From assembly GCA_002451795.1 (NCBI GenBank), contig DKDJ01000011.1, positions 1-64,000 of the forward strand: a stretch of DNA of 64,000 bases, given 5' to 3'. Positions 45,601 through 53,466 of the stretch are shown piece by piece; position 1 is the stretch's first letter; the number at the start of each line of letters is the position of its first letter. Position numbers and translations under genes: made by a program. This DNA is from Bacteroidales bacterium UBA6851. GTDB taxonomy: Bacteria; Bacteroidota; Bacteroidia; Bacteroidales; UBA932. The notes under the pieces were generated by a model. It was not told the DNA's origin and made no database searches. It saw only the letters and a program-made list of their open reading frames with translations.

Positions 45601-45911
45601 GTAAGTCGCTGTGGTTCACCTCCTTCTATAGGAATGGAGTAGACTTCTGTATTGCCATCGTACTGTCCGGTGAAAGCTATTGTCTTTCCGTCCGGAGAGA
45701 TTCTTGGGAAACATTCGTATCCCACGTGTGATGTGAGCCTGACCGCTTGACCTCCTTCAATACCCACGCTGTAGAGGTCTCCAGCGTAAGAGAAAACGAT
45801 CTTGTCTGCTCCTACTGCTGGGAAGCGCAGGAGTCTAGCCTCTTGTGGCTCTCCTTGCGCCATTGGCGATAGTGCGGCCGCCAAAGTGATAACTAACAAT
45901 AATCTTTTCAT
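42681..45911 (-). CDS. Tricorn protease homologue (S41 family)
   Basis: A 1076-residue exported protein with a signal peptide (about 1-20). Two beta-propellers of PD40/TolB-like repeats (FPRISPDGKTIAFTG, RSVSWSPDGRTIAWLSD, PVFSNDGKYLFFSA) fill about 25-560. A helical C1 region carries the catalytic His in LNVGHAYI, then a PDZ domain, and a C2 S41 domain with the nucleophile in SSSDGD (about 964-969). Tricorn degrades oligopeptides. The Bacteroidota form is secreted to the periplasm. A polar KTKEKKTEDKQ linker sits between propellers and C1. It starts 1 nt after lpdA. Confidence 0.92.
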   Translation of the reverse strand: MKRLLLVITLAAALSPMAQGEPQEARLLRFPAVGADKIVFSYAGDLYSVGIEGGQAVRLTSHVGYECFPRISPDGKTIAFTGQYDGNTEVYSIPIEGGEPQRLTYSALVSRDQVGERMGPNNIVMGWTLDGKQIIYRSKQYNFSGLRGRICKVSSEGGLPEIIPASEGGFCSYSPDGKKLAMNRMFREFRTWKYYRGGQADDIWVNTIGTNKIEKITDNDAQDIFPMWIGKEIYYLSDRDRTMNLFVYDTSTKQTRKVTDFTEYDCKFPSYSQDYIVFENGGYIYKYDVKKGGKAQKVNITLSSDDIYSRPEFRTGITGSIASADIAPDGSRILIEMRGDIFSLPAENGPVYNLTRSPESHERSVSWSPDGRTIAWLSDKNGEYQVYTAPSDNFENSRRLTDFKNGYPSGLVWSPDSKTIYFTTDARELYSLDAASGRLELLLKGSVSGIRSFTVSDDSSWAAYVTSLDNRTNAVFLYDLKARKSYQVTDRWYDASTPVFSNDGKYLFFSAATEYQSNYSRVEWNASYNVSSRLFILPLAADTPNPVAQKSDEYTPKSEGEVKTKEKKTEDKQAMKVDTKDMAMRITMLPLNSERGSLSAVVAVDDNVYFRSSKGMRKLNLKTMQVDDSPMPVFMAITPDYKKVLVRTAGHFKVINFGSAPGKGPSVPDDDLYMTIDHKAEWKQIFDESWRITRDGFYVENMHGADWNHVYEKYAQMLPYVNHRDDLSYLIGEMLGELNVGHAYITSGEKPEIPRIATGLLGARYSKDSRTGAFRIEKIFSGATWDKSLRSPLTEPGVYVKVGDYITEVDGIPASDLKDPGEALVGRAEKVVALKVASSASGKNERTVYVRTIADESQLAYYEWVQRNMDIVDKLSNGEIGYIHIPDMSTEGLDMFTKMYYKQLDKKALIIDDRMNGGGNVSPMILERLQREVYRISMYRNGANEPVPNEAFYGPKVCLIDKYSSSDGDLFPYGFRKLGLGKLIGTRSWGGIVGISGSKNFVDGQDMRTPFFTSYSTEGEWIIEGHGVDPDIVVDINPFDDYSGKDAQLEKAVEVLKAELKNYKPLPPTPAAPVKN

Positions 45912-45912
45912 A

Positions 45913-47289
45913 TTAAAACGTGAATGCTGTTTCCTTAATGATTTCTGAAACCGTAGGATGAGGGAATACTACCTTGGTCAGCTGTTCTACGGTCATTCCT
46001 GTCTCAATGGCTATGCATGCGCTTTGGATAATTTCGGAGCATGGATTGCCTATCATGTGTACGCCCGCAACTTTTCCACTCTTCTCTTCTGTAATTATCT
46101 TGCAGAGTCCGTTTTCTCTCTCATTCTCTGCAACAAATCTTCCAGAGAAATTCATCGGGAGTTTCTTGACCACGTATCCTCCTTTTTCCTTCGCTTGCTC
46201 CTCGGTCAGACCCACGCCTGCAACTTCAGGATTTGTATAGACGACCCCGGGAATGGCGCTATAATTCATGTTATCTTCTTTTCCGAGGATGTCGTTTACC
46301 GCCACTTCGCCTTCCCTTGAGGCCGTGTGGGCAAGCATGGAAAAGCCCGTCACATCACCTGCAGCATAAACTCCTGGTACAGAAGTCTGCATTTTTTCGT
46401 TCACAACAATGCCACGCTTTGTCTCCACTCCAAGGCTTTCAAGACCGTAACCGTCCAATACCGCGCGTCTTCCCACACTCAAAAGAATTCTCTCTCCTTC
46501 GGCATTGCACTCGTTTCCATCCGCATCTGTGTATGATACGGTGGTCCCGTTAATTCCGGTAACCTTACATCCGAGTTTGAACTCAATCCCTTTCTTGGAG
46601 TATGCTTTCAGCAGCATTTCGCTGATTTCGCTATCCATAGGGCCAAGAATCTTTGGCATCATCTCGATGACGGTGACTTGTGTTCCGAGTGTGTTGAAGA
46701 AAGAAGCGAATTCCATACCGATAACCCCTCCGCCAATTATTATAAGGCTTTCTGGCTGCTTGTCAAGAGAAAGTATCTCTTTGTTTGTCAAGATTATATC
46801 GTTAGCCTCGCTAAGTCCTGGAATAGGAGGGACAACCGCCATTGATCCAGTGCATATAAGCAGTTTCCTGCATTCAATATCACCGGATTCGCTGCTTACG
46901 GAAAATCTCCCTTCGGAGCCGCCCAAGATGTGGGCGGATTCGCTGCGGACCTCTACTCCTGCCGATTTCATGGCAGATTTCACGCCTGTTACCAGCTTCT
47001 TTACGACCTTGTTTTTCCTAGCCATTATCTCAGAGAAGTCGGCTTTCGCATTGTCTATAGATACACCGTATCTGTCTCCATGCAGCGCGTAGTTATATAC
47101 TTTGGCGCTATAGAGAAGGGTTTTAGTAGGAATGCATCCTTCGTTGAGGCATACTCCCCCAAGAGAGTTCTTCTCGAAAAGAATTACACTGAGCCCGGCT
47201 GCCCCGGCTCTTTCCGCTGCGACATATCCTGCTGGACCGCCGCCGATTATTGCCAAATCATACATGGTAGTGTCTATTTCGTGAGTCAT
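45913..47289 (-). CDS. lpdA: Dihydrolipoyl dehydrogenase
   Basis: A flavoprotein of about 458 residues. It has the FAD loop LAIIGGGPAGYVAAERA, the redox disulfide GGVCLNEGCIPTKTLLYS, the NAD loop IIIGGGVIGMEFASFFNTLG, VYAAGDVTG, and the C-terminal His-Glu in FPHPTVSEIIKE. It reoxidises lipoamide in 2-oxoacid dehydrogenases or the glycine system. None of those subunits is encoded here. The start is uncertain: ATGs at 47301 (inside the upstream gene), 47289 and 47265 are all in frame, and 47265 is closest to the family's usual first residues. Confidence 0.9.
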   Translation of the reverse strand: MTHEIDTTMYDLAIIGGGPAGYVAAERAGAAGLSVILFEKNSLGGVCLNEGCIPTKTLLYSAKVYNYALHGDRYGVSIDNAKADFSEIMARKNKVVKKLVTGVKSAMKSAGVEVRSESAHILGGSEGRFSVSSESGDIECRKLLICTGSMAVVPPIPGLSEANDIILTNKEILSLDKQPESLIIIGGGVIGMEFASFFNTLGTQVTVIEMMPKILGPMDSEISEMLLKAYSKKGIEFKLGCKVTGINGTTVSYTDADGNECNAEGERILLSVGRRAVLDGYGLESLGVETKRGIVVNEKMQTSVPGVYAAGDVTGFSMLAHTASREGEVAVNDILGKEDNMNYSAIPGVVYTNPEVAGVGLTEEQAKEKGGYVVKKLPMNFSGRFVAENERENGLCKIITEEKSGKVAGVHMIGNPCSEIIQSACIAIETGMTVEQLTKVVFPHPTVSEIIKETAFTF

Positions 47290-47291
47290 TG

Positions 47292-48257
47292 TTATTTCCA
47301 TACCTTCTCGGCAAGATTCTTTATATCAACATCGCTTATATCTTCTGATACGGCCTCTGCTGGTATTAGAGACGGCTCATATCCAAAGGTTTGGGCGATT
47401 TCTTCTATACTGATGTCTGGGATGTCAGAGAATTCTATATACTGGAGTATCTTGGATGGCCTTACTAGTTCTGGAATCAGCATGACTCCGTTCCGTTCAG
47501 CGTATTTCCTCAGTTCTGATACATCAGATGGTGTGTAGATGCTTTTTTCGTTGCCACTATCATAAAAAATGCTTACTTGCGCGAATGCAGAAGACTTTTC
47601 ACCTTTGAAGCGCCACCTATCTTCAGAAGATAGAACCATGCGGATAGTATTGAACTTGTATCGTACGGCCAGATCTACTACTCCTTTCAACTCTTTGATG
47701 TCGCGGAAAGCCTTTGCGCAATCCACGGTCAGTGCTCTTTGGGGGCTTCCTGGAGTATCCGTAATGGTGCATGCTGGAATGGTCCATTTGTCGGCAGAGC
47801 CATTGCCTGTGGTGTAAACTGATTCTGGCAACAATTGCATTAGGGTCGATATCGCATTCTTGAGTCCATCGAATCCGGCGGCTCTCACTACACACATCCT
47901 CGTAGTGGCTTCTATCCGATAACTTCCATCCGGAGTATTGTCATCTTTCAGGAAGATAACACCTTTCGCAGAACCATTGCTAACGGCATCTGACAACCCT
48001 CCTGTGGATGAAAATGGGCACGACTTGCCGCTGACTAGAGAAACCCTTGCGGAAAAACGTTTGAGTAAGTCAATACTTGCGGCATCAAGGGTCTGTTCGC
48101 ATCGGAATGCAGCTCCTCTGAAGTTGAAGTTGCCCTTGGATGTCTCTACCTGCTTGGGTTGCGGAACGATTCTCGCAATAACATCTTCACTTCTGTCCGC
48201 AAAAGCCGCCTCGCTGCATAGCACCAAAGCAAGTATGATGGATAATAATCTCTTCAT
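47292..48257 (-). CDS. Truncated GH20-like protein (hexosaminidase N-terminal part)
   Basis: A 321-residue exported protein with a signal peptide (MKRLLSIILALVLCSEAAFA). Residues 25-150 look like the N-terminal GH20b domain (VPQPKQVETSKGNFNF, AAGFDGLKNAISTLMQLL). After that only the first part of the catalytic barrel is present: YKFNTIRMVLSSEDRWRF and YTPSDVSELRKYAERNGVMLIPEL. The Asp-Glu catalytic pair of GH20 lies beyond where this protein stops, so it cannot be an active hexosaminidase. Either a decaying gene or a reduced sugar-binding protein. A TATATTTG box stands 5 nt before its ATG. Confidence 0.7.
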   Translation of the reverse strand: MKRLLSIILALVLCSEAAFADRSEDVIARIVPQPKQVETSKGNFNFRGAAFRCEQTLDAASIDLLKRFSARVSLVSGKSCPFSSTGGLSDAVSNGSAKGVIFLKDDNTPDGSYRIEATTRMCVVRAAGFDGLKNAISTLMQLLPESVYTTGNGSADKWTIPACTITDTPGSPQRALTVDCAKAFRDIKELKGVVDLAVRYKFNTIRMVLSSEDRWRFKGEKSSAFAQVSIFYDSGNEKSIYTPSDVSELRKYAERNGVMLIPELVRPSKILQYIEFSDIPDISIEEIAQTFGYEPSLIPAEAVSEDISDVDIKNLAEKVWK

Positions 48258-48262
48258 ACTTG

Positions 48263-48270
48263 CAAATATA
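48263..48270 (-). promoter_or_regulatory. -7 box of the GH20-like gene
   Basis: TATATTTG on the minus strand, 5 nt from the ATG. Another case implying a leaderless message for the GH20-like/lpdA/tricorn run. Confidence 0.5.
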
Positions 48271-48305
48271 GCAATTTATCGTTCAGGTGGCTGTGGTAAT
48301 GTATG

Positions 48306-49716
48306 TTAGAAACCTATCCTATAACAGAAATTTGGCATTATTGGGAGCAAAGAGATAGCCTTGAACTGCTCTATGGCTGCGTCATAATATAGCATGAACG
48401 GGTTGAAGTGGTTGGTTACATTACAGATACCTACCCTAATGTCGTGTGTCCACCGTCCGTTTTTTATTATTTTGTTCCAGCCAAGATCGAGCCTAAACAC
48501 CATCGGCATTCTATAATGATTGTATCCATAGAAATACTCTCCTTCAAATGTTTCGCCTGGAAATACGCTGAATTCGTAATCGTCTGGTGCTCCATTTTCC
48601 CAATTCCCGCTCTGAAAGGATAATGTTGCACTTATCCCCCTCCATTGGAATATAGCGTTCATAACGTGTGTTCTGTCAAATCTGGAATGGAACTCGTTTC
48701 CGTTGTTAATGCTTGGAAATCCGAATCTTGTAGTCTTGGAAAGAGTATAGGCAATTCATGTGTAGAAATCCTTGTTTTCGTATTCGTATAGGAATTCCCC
48801 TCCGCGTGATTTGCCATTGCCCCATTCGGCATAATTCTCCCATTTTGACAAAACTCCTGAGAATAGGCTTTGGGCGTATTTGAAGAAAGGAATGTTGTCT
48901 TGGGATTTATCAAAAAACGTTGCCCAGAGACTGTGTTTCCCAATGGGAAAGTTTAGGCCAACTGATACCTGGCGTGTCCTTTCAGGCTGGATATTGAAAT
49001 GCGATGGAGTTGCCCCACCCGAAACTTTCCGAGGAGTCTTCATGCAAAGACATATTGTAGTTATCGATGCTCTTCAGACCGGACAATTCGAGATACATAG
49101 TTTCCTTAAAACTATAACGTATCTTACCATATGTGTCCCCTACTCCTGCCTTGAACTTTTCTATGCCTCCGATAAGAGATGGAAGAATGTTTTTGGCTGC
49201 TGTGAGAAAAGAGTTTATGGAAGCCTCTGCCTTAAATCCTTCTTGTGGAGTCCTTGTCTGCATTTTCAGGTGAGCCGCAGAGAAGTTTCCGTTAGCTCCT
49301 TCAAATCCACCCTTGATTAGAGTTGAGGAGGACAGAATGGACATAGGAACCATAGTGGTAAGCCCAAGAATGTGCGAGTATCCATATAGAGGAATTCCAT
49401 CAAGGGAGACAAGGCTGTTGCTCGCATTGCCTCCGCGTACATACATGGTAACCGTTTCGTCGGCTCCTGTTGTAATACCTGGGAGTGTTTGAGCCCATTT
49501 GACAGGGTCTCCTTCTCCAAGCGGACTGACAATGCCACGTATCTCCTTTATGTCGGAACTCAATTTGCCTATTTCGCGTGATGTTTTCCTATGGTATGTT
49601 TTGATGGTCTCTGGAATTGAGTCGTTCCATACGGCTTTTGTGGTATCTGCAATCATCTGTCCGTATGAGCAGACTGATGAGAGTAAGAATATAATGGTAG
49701 AGAAGAAAGTTTTCAT
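48306..49716 (-). pseudogene. TonB-dependent receptor, decayed
   Basis: The 5' part (49716 down to about 48985) encodes a signal peptide and a plug domain with DPVKWAQTLPGITTGADETV and YVRGGNASNSLVSLDGIPLYG, then the first barrel strands to GWGNSIAF, where the frame ends at a stop. A second frame (to 48756) continues with barrel sequence from farther along (PERTRQVSVGLNFPIG) up to GGEFLYEYENKDFYT. A TGA at 48756-48758 interrupts, after which the same frame resumes as IAYTLSKTTRFGFPSINNG and runs to 48306. At about 470 codons in all it is far too short for a receptor. A barrel section has been deleted, with a frameshift plus a nonsense codon. Confidence 0.85.
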
Positions 49717-49721
49717 TGATA

Positions 49722-50465
49722 CTAATTATAATTTGAGGCTGTCCAAGGATCTTTGGGGTCGTAATAGAAAGGGTCATCACCTCTGGGATCTGAAGACCAC
49801 ATCAGTTTTTTGACGGTTTTGCAGCCGAAGTAACCTACGGCGCCTTTGATGTTTGTATAGATGTTGTCTCTCAGATATGCGGCGCTCAAATCTGAGGATT
49901 CTCGTATATTGAGATAATCTTTCAGGGTGGAGAAGTAGAAGGTCTCGGTCTCTTTGTTCAGCCTTGTGACTTCTATATAGCTTTCGGTAGGATCAGGGTT
50001 TTCAAGTATGCTGGCGTTGAGGACATGATGTTCATCGGCTGGATCGAATGAGTAATGATATTCACCCTTAAAAGGACCTCCGATATAGAGAAAATAGTTT
50101 TCGACGGCCTCTGGATTAGATGGATTTTCTAGAGCTGGAACATATATGGAGAGGTACTCTTTGTGTAACGGGTATCCAACCAGTTCCGGATAAATGTCAA
50201 GATCGTATTTGGATTCTGTAGTATTGTCGTCAGTGGTAGGATAATCAGTGCATATCAGGCTTTCTGTCATCATCTTTCCGGCAGATTTGTCGTAATATTT
50301 TGCACAAATGAAGAGGGTGTATGACTCGTCGCCTTTTTGCGCACCATAAATTACTGGAGAATAATTATATCTATGATAATGAAGAAGAAAAGAATAGGCG
50401 TTCGATTCATTATAGCATATAATTATGTGTGTCGTGTAAAGCAAATATAGTGTTTTTTGGAACAA
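49722..50465 (-). pseudogene. DUF4249-like protein, 5' end lost
   Basis: A 247-codon open frame whose C-terminal 150 residues look like DUF4249 (TRLNKETETFYFSTLKDYL, then DNIYTNIKGAVGYFGCKT), the usual partner lipoprotein of this class of TonB-dependent receptor. The normal N-terminal lipoprotein signal and first domain are missing. The first 35 codons (MFQKTLYLLYTTHIIICYNES) look like translated AT-rich intergenic DNA. It probably decayed with the adjacent receptor. Confidence 0.65.
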
Positions 50466-50635
50466 TATTATAGTCTATCTGGTGTTATACCTTGTTGAGA
50501 AAACAACTCATCCAGCATCAAGTTTGAACTTGTCAAGATGTACCGCTTCAATGTCAATATGACGTGGTAAGAACCAGCATATAAAAAATTCGTATATTAG
50601 CAGAATGTTCTCTGACTGGACAGGGGCATTCCGTT
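50466..50635. promoter_or_regulatory. Intergenic region between the DUF4249 remnant and the AraC-type gene
   Basis: 170 AT-rich bases containing a perfect short palindrome CAAGTT-TG-AACTTG at 50519-50532, with a second CTTGTCAAG next to it. A plausible operator for the regulator encoded downstream. No clear TAnnTTTG box was found. Confidence 0.35.
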
Positions 50636-52261
50636 ATGCGATTACACTTGCTTGTTACATATATTATTCTGTCCATCTCTGTCACAACTACTTTTTCGCA
50701 GAGTATGGACTCACTTATCACGGCATTCGACCATCAGAAAGGGACGCTAGCCGTACAGACTGCGAAGGAGATCTTCCGATTTTTAGATGAAGACGATTTT
50801 ACAGACGGGCCAGTAGAGATTATATCAGGCAGCAGTGCCGACAGCGTCAAGGCTCTGACATGGTATTGGGCGTCCGAATGGTATTATGATGCGCAGCGTT
50901 ATGACGATGCTCTCTCGTATGCTAGAAAGGCTCTTGATGCAAGCCATAAGAGAGGACTAGAGGAGGTTGCTTGTGACTGCAGCAATGTCTTGTCCATAGC
51001 GTATTTCCGCAAATCTGACTATCGCCGCTCTCTCGAATATGCCCGGCAGACTCTCGAAGCGGCGCGAAGGCTCGAAGATGAAAGCCGCATTGCCTACTCG
51101 CTCAACACTCTCGCAGGTATTTGCCTGGCCTCTAAGCAATCCTCGGAAGGGATTAAATACATAACAGAAGCAATTCTGATCTGCGAGAAGCAGAAAGATT
51201 CCCTCAAACTGGCGGTACGCTGCGGAATGGCGGCAGAGCTCTATCATAGCCTCGGGGAAGACGACAAGAGTCTGGAATATTCACGGCGAGCTTACGACAT
51301 AAACAAAGCGATGGGGCTCAAGGACAAGGCGGCTATAAGACTGTCACAGATGGCAGCGGCCCAGATAGCCCTCGGACAGTTTGAAGACGCCCGGACATCA
51401 TTGCTTGAAGCACTGCCAGAACTCGAAAAGGTCGGGAACCTCCAGTCCTGGGCCATAAGTTGCAACCAACTCGGTGACATTTCGCTTAAGGATAGGGACA
51501 CCAACAATGCAATCAGGTACTATCGGGATGCGCTCGAAGTGTTTAGAAGCAAAGGCGATGCCTACAACATGAGCCACTCGCATCTTGGACTCAGTAAGGC
51601 CCTTTCTTCTGAGGACCCAGCAGCGGCTATGGAGCACTTGACTGAATACACGCACATCAAGGATTCCATCTACGATAGCGAGATGAACCGCGGCCTCAAT
51701 GAATACAACGCACGCTACCGCAACGAGCAGTTGAGCAGCGAGCGAGATTTCCACCTTCATGGAAAACGCAGGATATTGGCCGGAGGCATCATCGCCACGG
51801 CACTTCTGGCAGTGGCCGTCTGGTTTCTCCTCCGCAAGAATAAGTCAGCCAAGGAAGCCCTTGAAGACCTGTCCTGCAAACTGGAAAATGCAAAGAAAAA
51901 GCCCGTATCACGGACAAAACTTGTGGGAAGCGATGTCACGGAAAGGTTCAAGGAAGAAATCCGCCGGCAGATTGAAGGTGGCGGAAGTATCGATCTTCAG
52001 GAAGTGGCCGACAAACTATGCACCACCAGAGCGAACCTCAACCGACAGATTAAATCCCAGACAGGAGGGAGCAGCAGCGCGCTTGTGTCTGAAGTCAGGA
52101 TAGATATAGCCAAGAAGATTCTCCTATCAGATCGCGACACACCAATCTCTGATGTCGCATCTGCATGCGGCATCGAAGACATCTCCTACTTCATCTCTCT
52201 ATTCAAAAAATCCACCGGCCTCACCCCGAAACAGTGGCGAGACACGCATACCGCAGCTTAA
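50636..52261 (+). CDS. TPR sensor fused to an AraC-type DNA-binding domain
   Basis: A 541-residue one-protein signalling factor. An N-terminal signal or anchor (MRLHLLVTYIILSISVTTTFSQ) leads into a periplasmic TPR region (about 60-350; repeats such as YDDALSYARKALDAS, YRRSLEYARQTLEAAR, DKSLEYSRRAYDINK). One membrane helix follows (AGGIIATALLAVAVWFLL, near 380-397). A cytoplasmic AraC domain follows, with IDLQEVADKLCTTRANLNRQI and ISDVASACGIEDISYFISLFKKSTGLTPKQW. Such proteins sense an outside signal and control nearby surface-uptake genes. Here the likely target, the receptor/DUF4249 pair, is dead. Confidence 0.88.
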   Translation: MRLHLLVTYIILSISVTTTFSQSMDSLITAFDHQKGTLAVQTAKEIFRFLDEDDFTDGPVEIISGSSADSVKALTWYWASEWYYDAQRYDDALSYARKALDASHKRGLEEVACDCSNVLSIAYFRKSDYRRSLEYARQTLEAARRLEDESRIAYSLNTLAGICLASKQSSEGIKYITEAILICEKQKDSLKLAVRCGMAAELYHSLGEDDKSLEYSRRAYDINKAMGLKDKAAIRLSQMAAAQIALGQFEDARTSLLEALPELEKVGNLQSWAISCNQLGDISLKDRDTNNAIRYYRDALEVFRSKGDAYNMSHSHLGLSKALSSEDPAAAMEHLTEYTHIKDSIYDSEMNRGLNEYNARYRNEQLSSERDFHLHGKRRILAGGIIATALLAVAVWFLLRKNKSAKEALEDLSCKLENAKKKPVSRTKLVGSDVTERFKEEIRRQIEGGGSIDLQEVADKLCTTRANLNRQIKSQTGGSSSALVSEVRIDIAKKILLSDRDTPISDVASACGIEDISYFISLFKKSTGLTPKQWRDTHTAA

Positions 52262-52307
52262 GTATCAGATTTGCATGCGAGTATGAATCCATTGAGGGGG
52301 ACTGAAT

Positions 52308-52904
52308 TCAGTAGATAAGCAGCCCGATGACTCCAGAGGAGAGAAGAAGAGCGATGGGCCCTACCTTTTTAGTATAGGCCAACACGAATGATATGGCAAA
52401 CATCGCCCATGCTTTCCAGTCGGGGAAATTTTCTGTCAGCACGCTGATATCTAATGTGTTCCATCCAAACCGAATTCTAAATATGAGGATGAGTGCAGCT
52501 GCGCCTATCATCCCTGCTACCACAGGTTTCAGTCCAGTCATCACAGAGATAAATACGGGGTGGTCATGGAACTTGTTGAATATTTTGATGATGCCGAAAA
52601 ACAACAAGAAAGACGGCAGCACAAGGGCGAATGTGGTGGATGCTGAACCTAGGATGGCAATAAGATTACTATATCCTGCATCGTGCATCACTTGATAACC
52701 CACATAAGTGGCGCAGTTGATGCCGATAGGCCCTGGCGTGGATTGGGATATGGCCACGATATCGGTGAAAGCCTGTTCGCTTATCCATGCATGATTGCTC
52801 ACGACTTCCGTTTGTATTAGAGATAGCATGGCGCCTCCACCCCCGAAGTTGAAGAGGCCTATTATGAAGAAAGTCGAAAACAGTTGCCAGAGTAGAATTC
52901 CCAT
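52308..52904 (-). CDS. Chromate transporter family protein, second half
   Basis: A 198-residue membrane protein of the CHR family. Its N-terminal motif FNFGGGGAMLSLIQTEV and the following STPGPIGINCATYVGY are the family's repeat signature. The long ChrA protein carries two such halves. Here each half is a separate gene. Chromate or sulfate transport is the family role. The true substrate in gut Bacteroidales is unknown. It starts within the stop of the preceding half (1-nt overlap). Confidence 0.85.
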   Translation of the reverse strand: MGILLWQLFSTFFIIGLFNFGGGGAMLSLIQTEVVSNHAWISEQAFTDIVAISQSTPGPIGINCATYVGYQVMHDAGYSNLIAILGSASTTFALVLPSFLLFFGIIKIFNKFHDHPVFISVMTGLKPVVAGMIGAAALILIFRIRFGWNTLDISVLTENFPDWKAWAMFAISFVLAYTKKVGPIALLLSSGVIGLLIY

Positions 52905-53455
52905 TATTTCCCTCTCCTTCTATTAAGCATAGCGATTCCCGAGGCGAGAACGATGGTCACGAGAATAATCCATATTGGTGATACTTTCATGAAAGCCACT
53001 GCGAATAGGGTTAGTGCAGCGACAAGCCATGCCCACCATGCTTTGCACCCAGACTTGGCCATATTGGCTGCTGGGACAAGTATAAGGGCTACGGCTACCG
53101 GCCTGACTCCTTGAAAAATGCTTGCCACTATCTTGCTGTTTTTGAATGAGGTAAACGCCATGGCTATGACGAGAATAATGACAAACGAAGGGAGCACTGC
53201 TCCAAGAGAAGCCACGATGCTTCCCTTCAGTCCGCCAAGCCTATAGCCGCTGTATATGGCCATATTCACGGCGAGAAGTCCTGGCGCGCTCTGTGCCAAT
53301 ACCACAATATCCTGAAGTTCCTCTTCTGAAATCCATTCCCTTTTGGTAAGCTCTTTCTCGATAAGTGGAATCATAGCATATCCACCACCGATAGTGAAAG
53401 CTCCCATCTTGAAGAAGATGAGAAACAGTTGGGTCAAACTGACGCTTTTGTTCAT
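52904..53455 (-). CDS. Chromate transporter family protein, first half
   Basis: A 183-residue membrane protein with the homologous motifs FTIGGGYAMIPLIEKEL and SAPGLLAVNMAIYSGY. It pairs with the gene that follows to form the two-subunit (short-chain) CHR transporter, inserted in opposite topologies by analogy with known split forms. The ATG at 53455 (MNKSVSLTQLF) is taken because an upstream start at 53497 would lie in the preceding SDR gene. Confidence 0.85.
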   Translation of the reverse strand: MNKSVSLTQLFLIFFKMGAFTIGGGYAMIPLIEKELTKREWISEEELQDIVVLAQSAPGLLAVNMAIYSGYRLGGLKGSIVASLGAVLPSFVIILVIAMAFTSFKNSKIVASIFQGVRPVAVALILVPAANMAKSGCKAWWAWLVAALTLFAVAFMKVSPIWIILVTIVLASGIAMLNRRRGK

Positions 53456-53466
53456 CGCTAATCGGG

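Noticed and set aside
48756..48758. TGA read as Trp (alternative genetic code)
   Set aside because: Other genes in the window, such as the PfkB kinase and the flippase-like gene, end at TGA, so TGA is a normal stop and the receptor carries a nonsense change.
48659..48943. A 94-codon minus-strand ORF inside the dead receptor
   Set aside because: The neighbouring frame, read through the TGA, gives true barrel sequence. This one is out of frame.
52308..53455. The two chromate transporter genes as a broken single gene
   Set aside because: Each half has its own full motif set and start. Two-gene CHR transporters are a known normal form.
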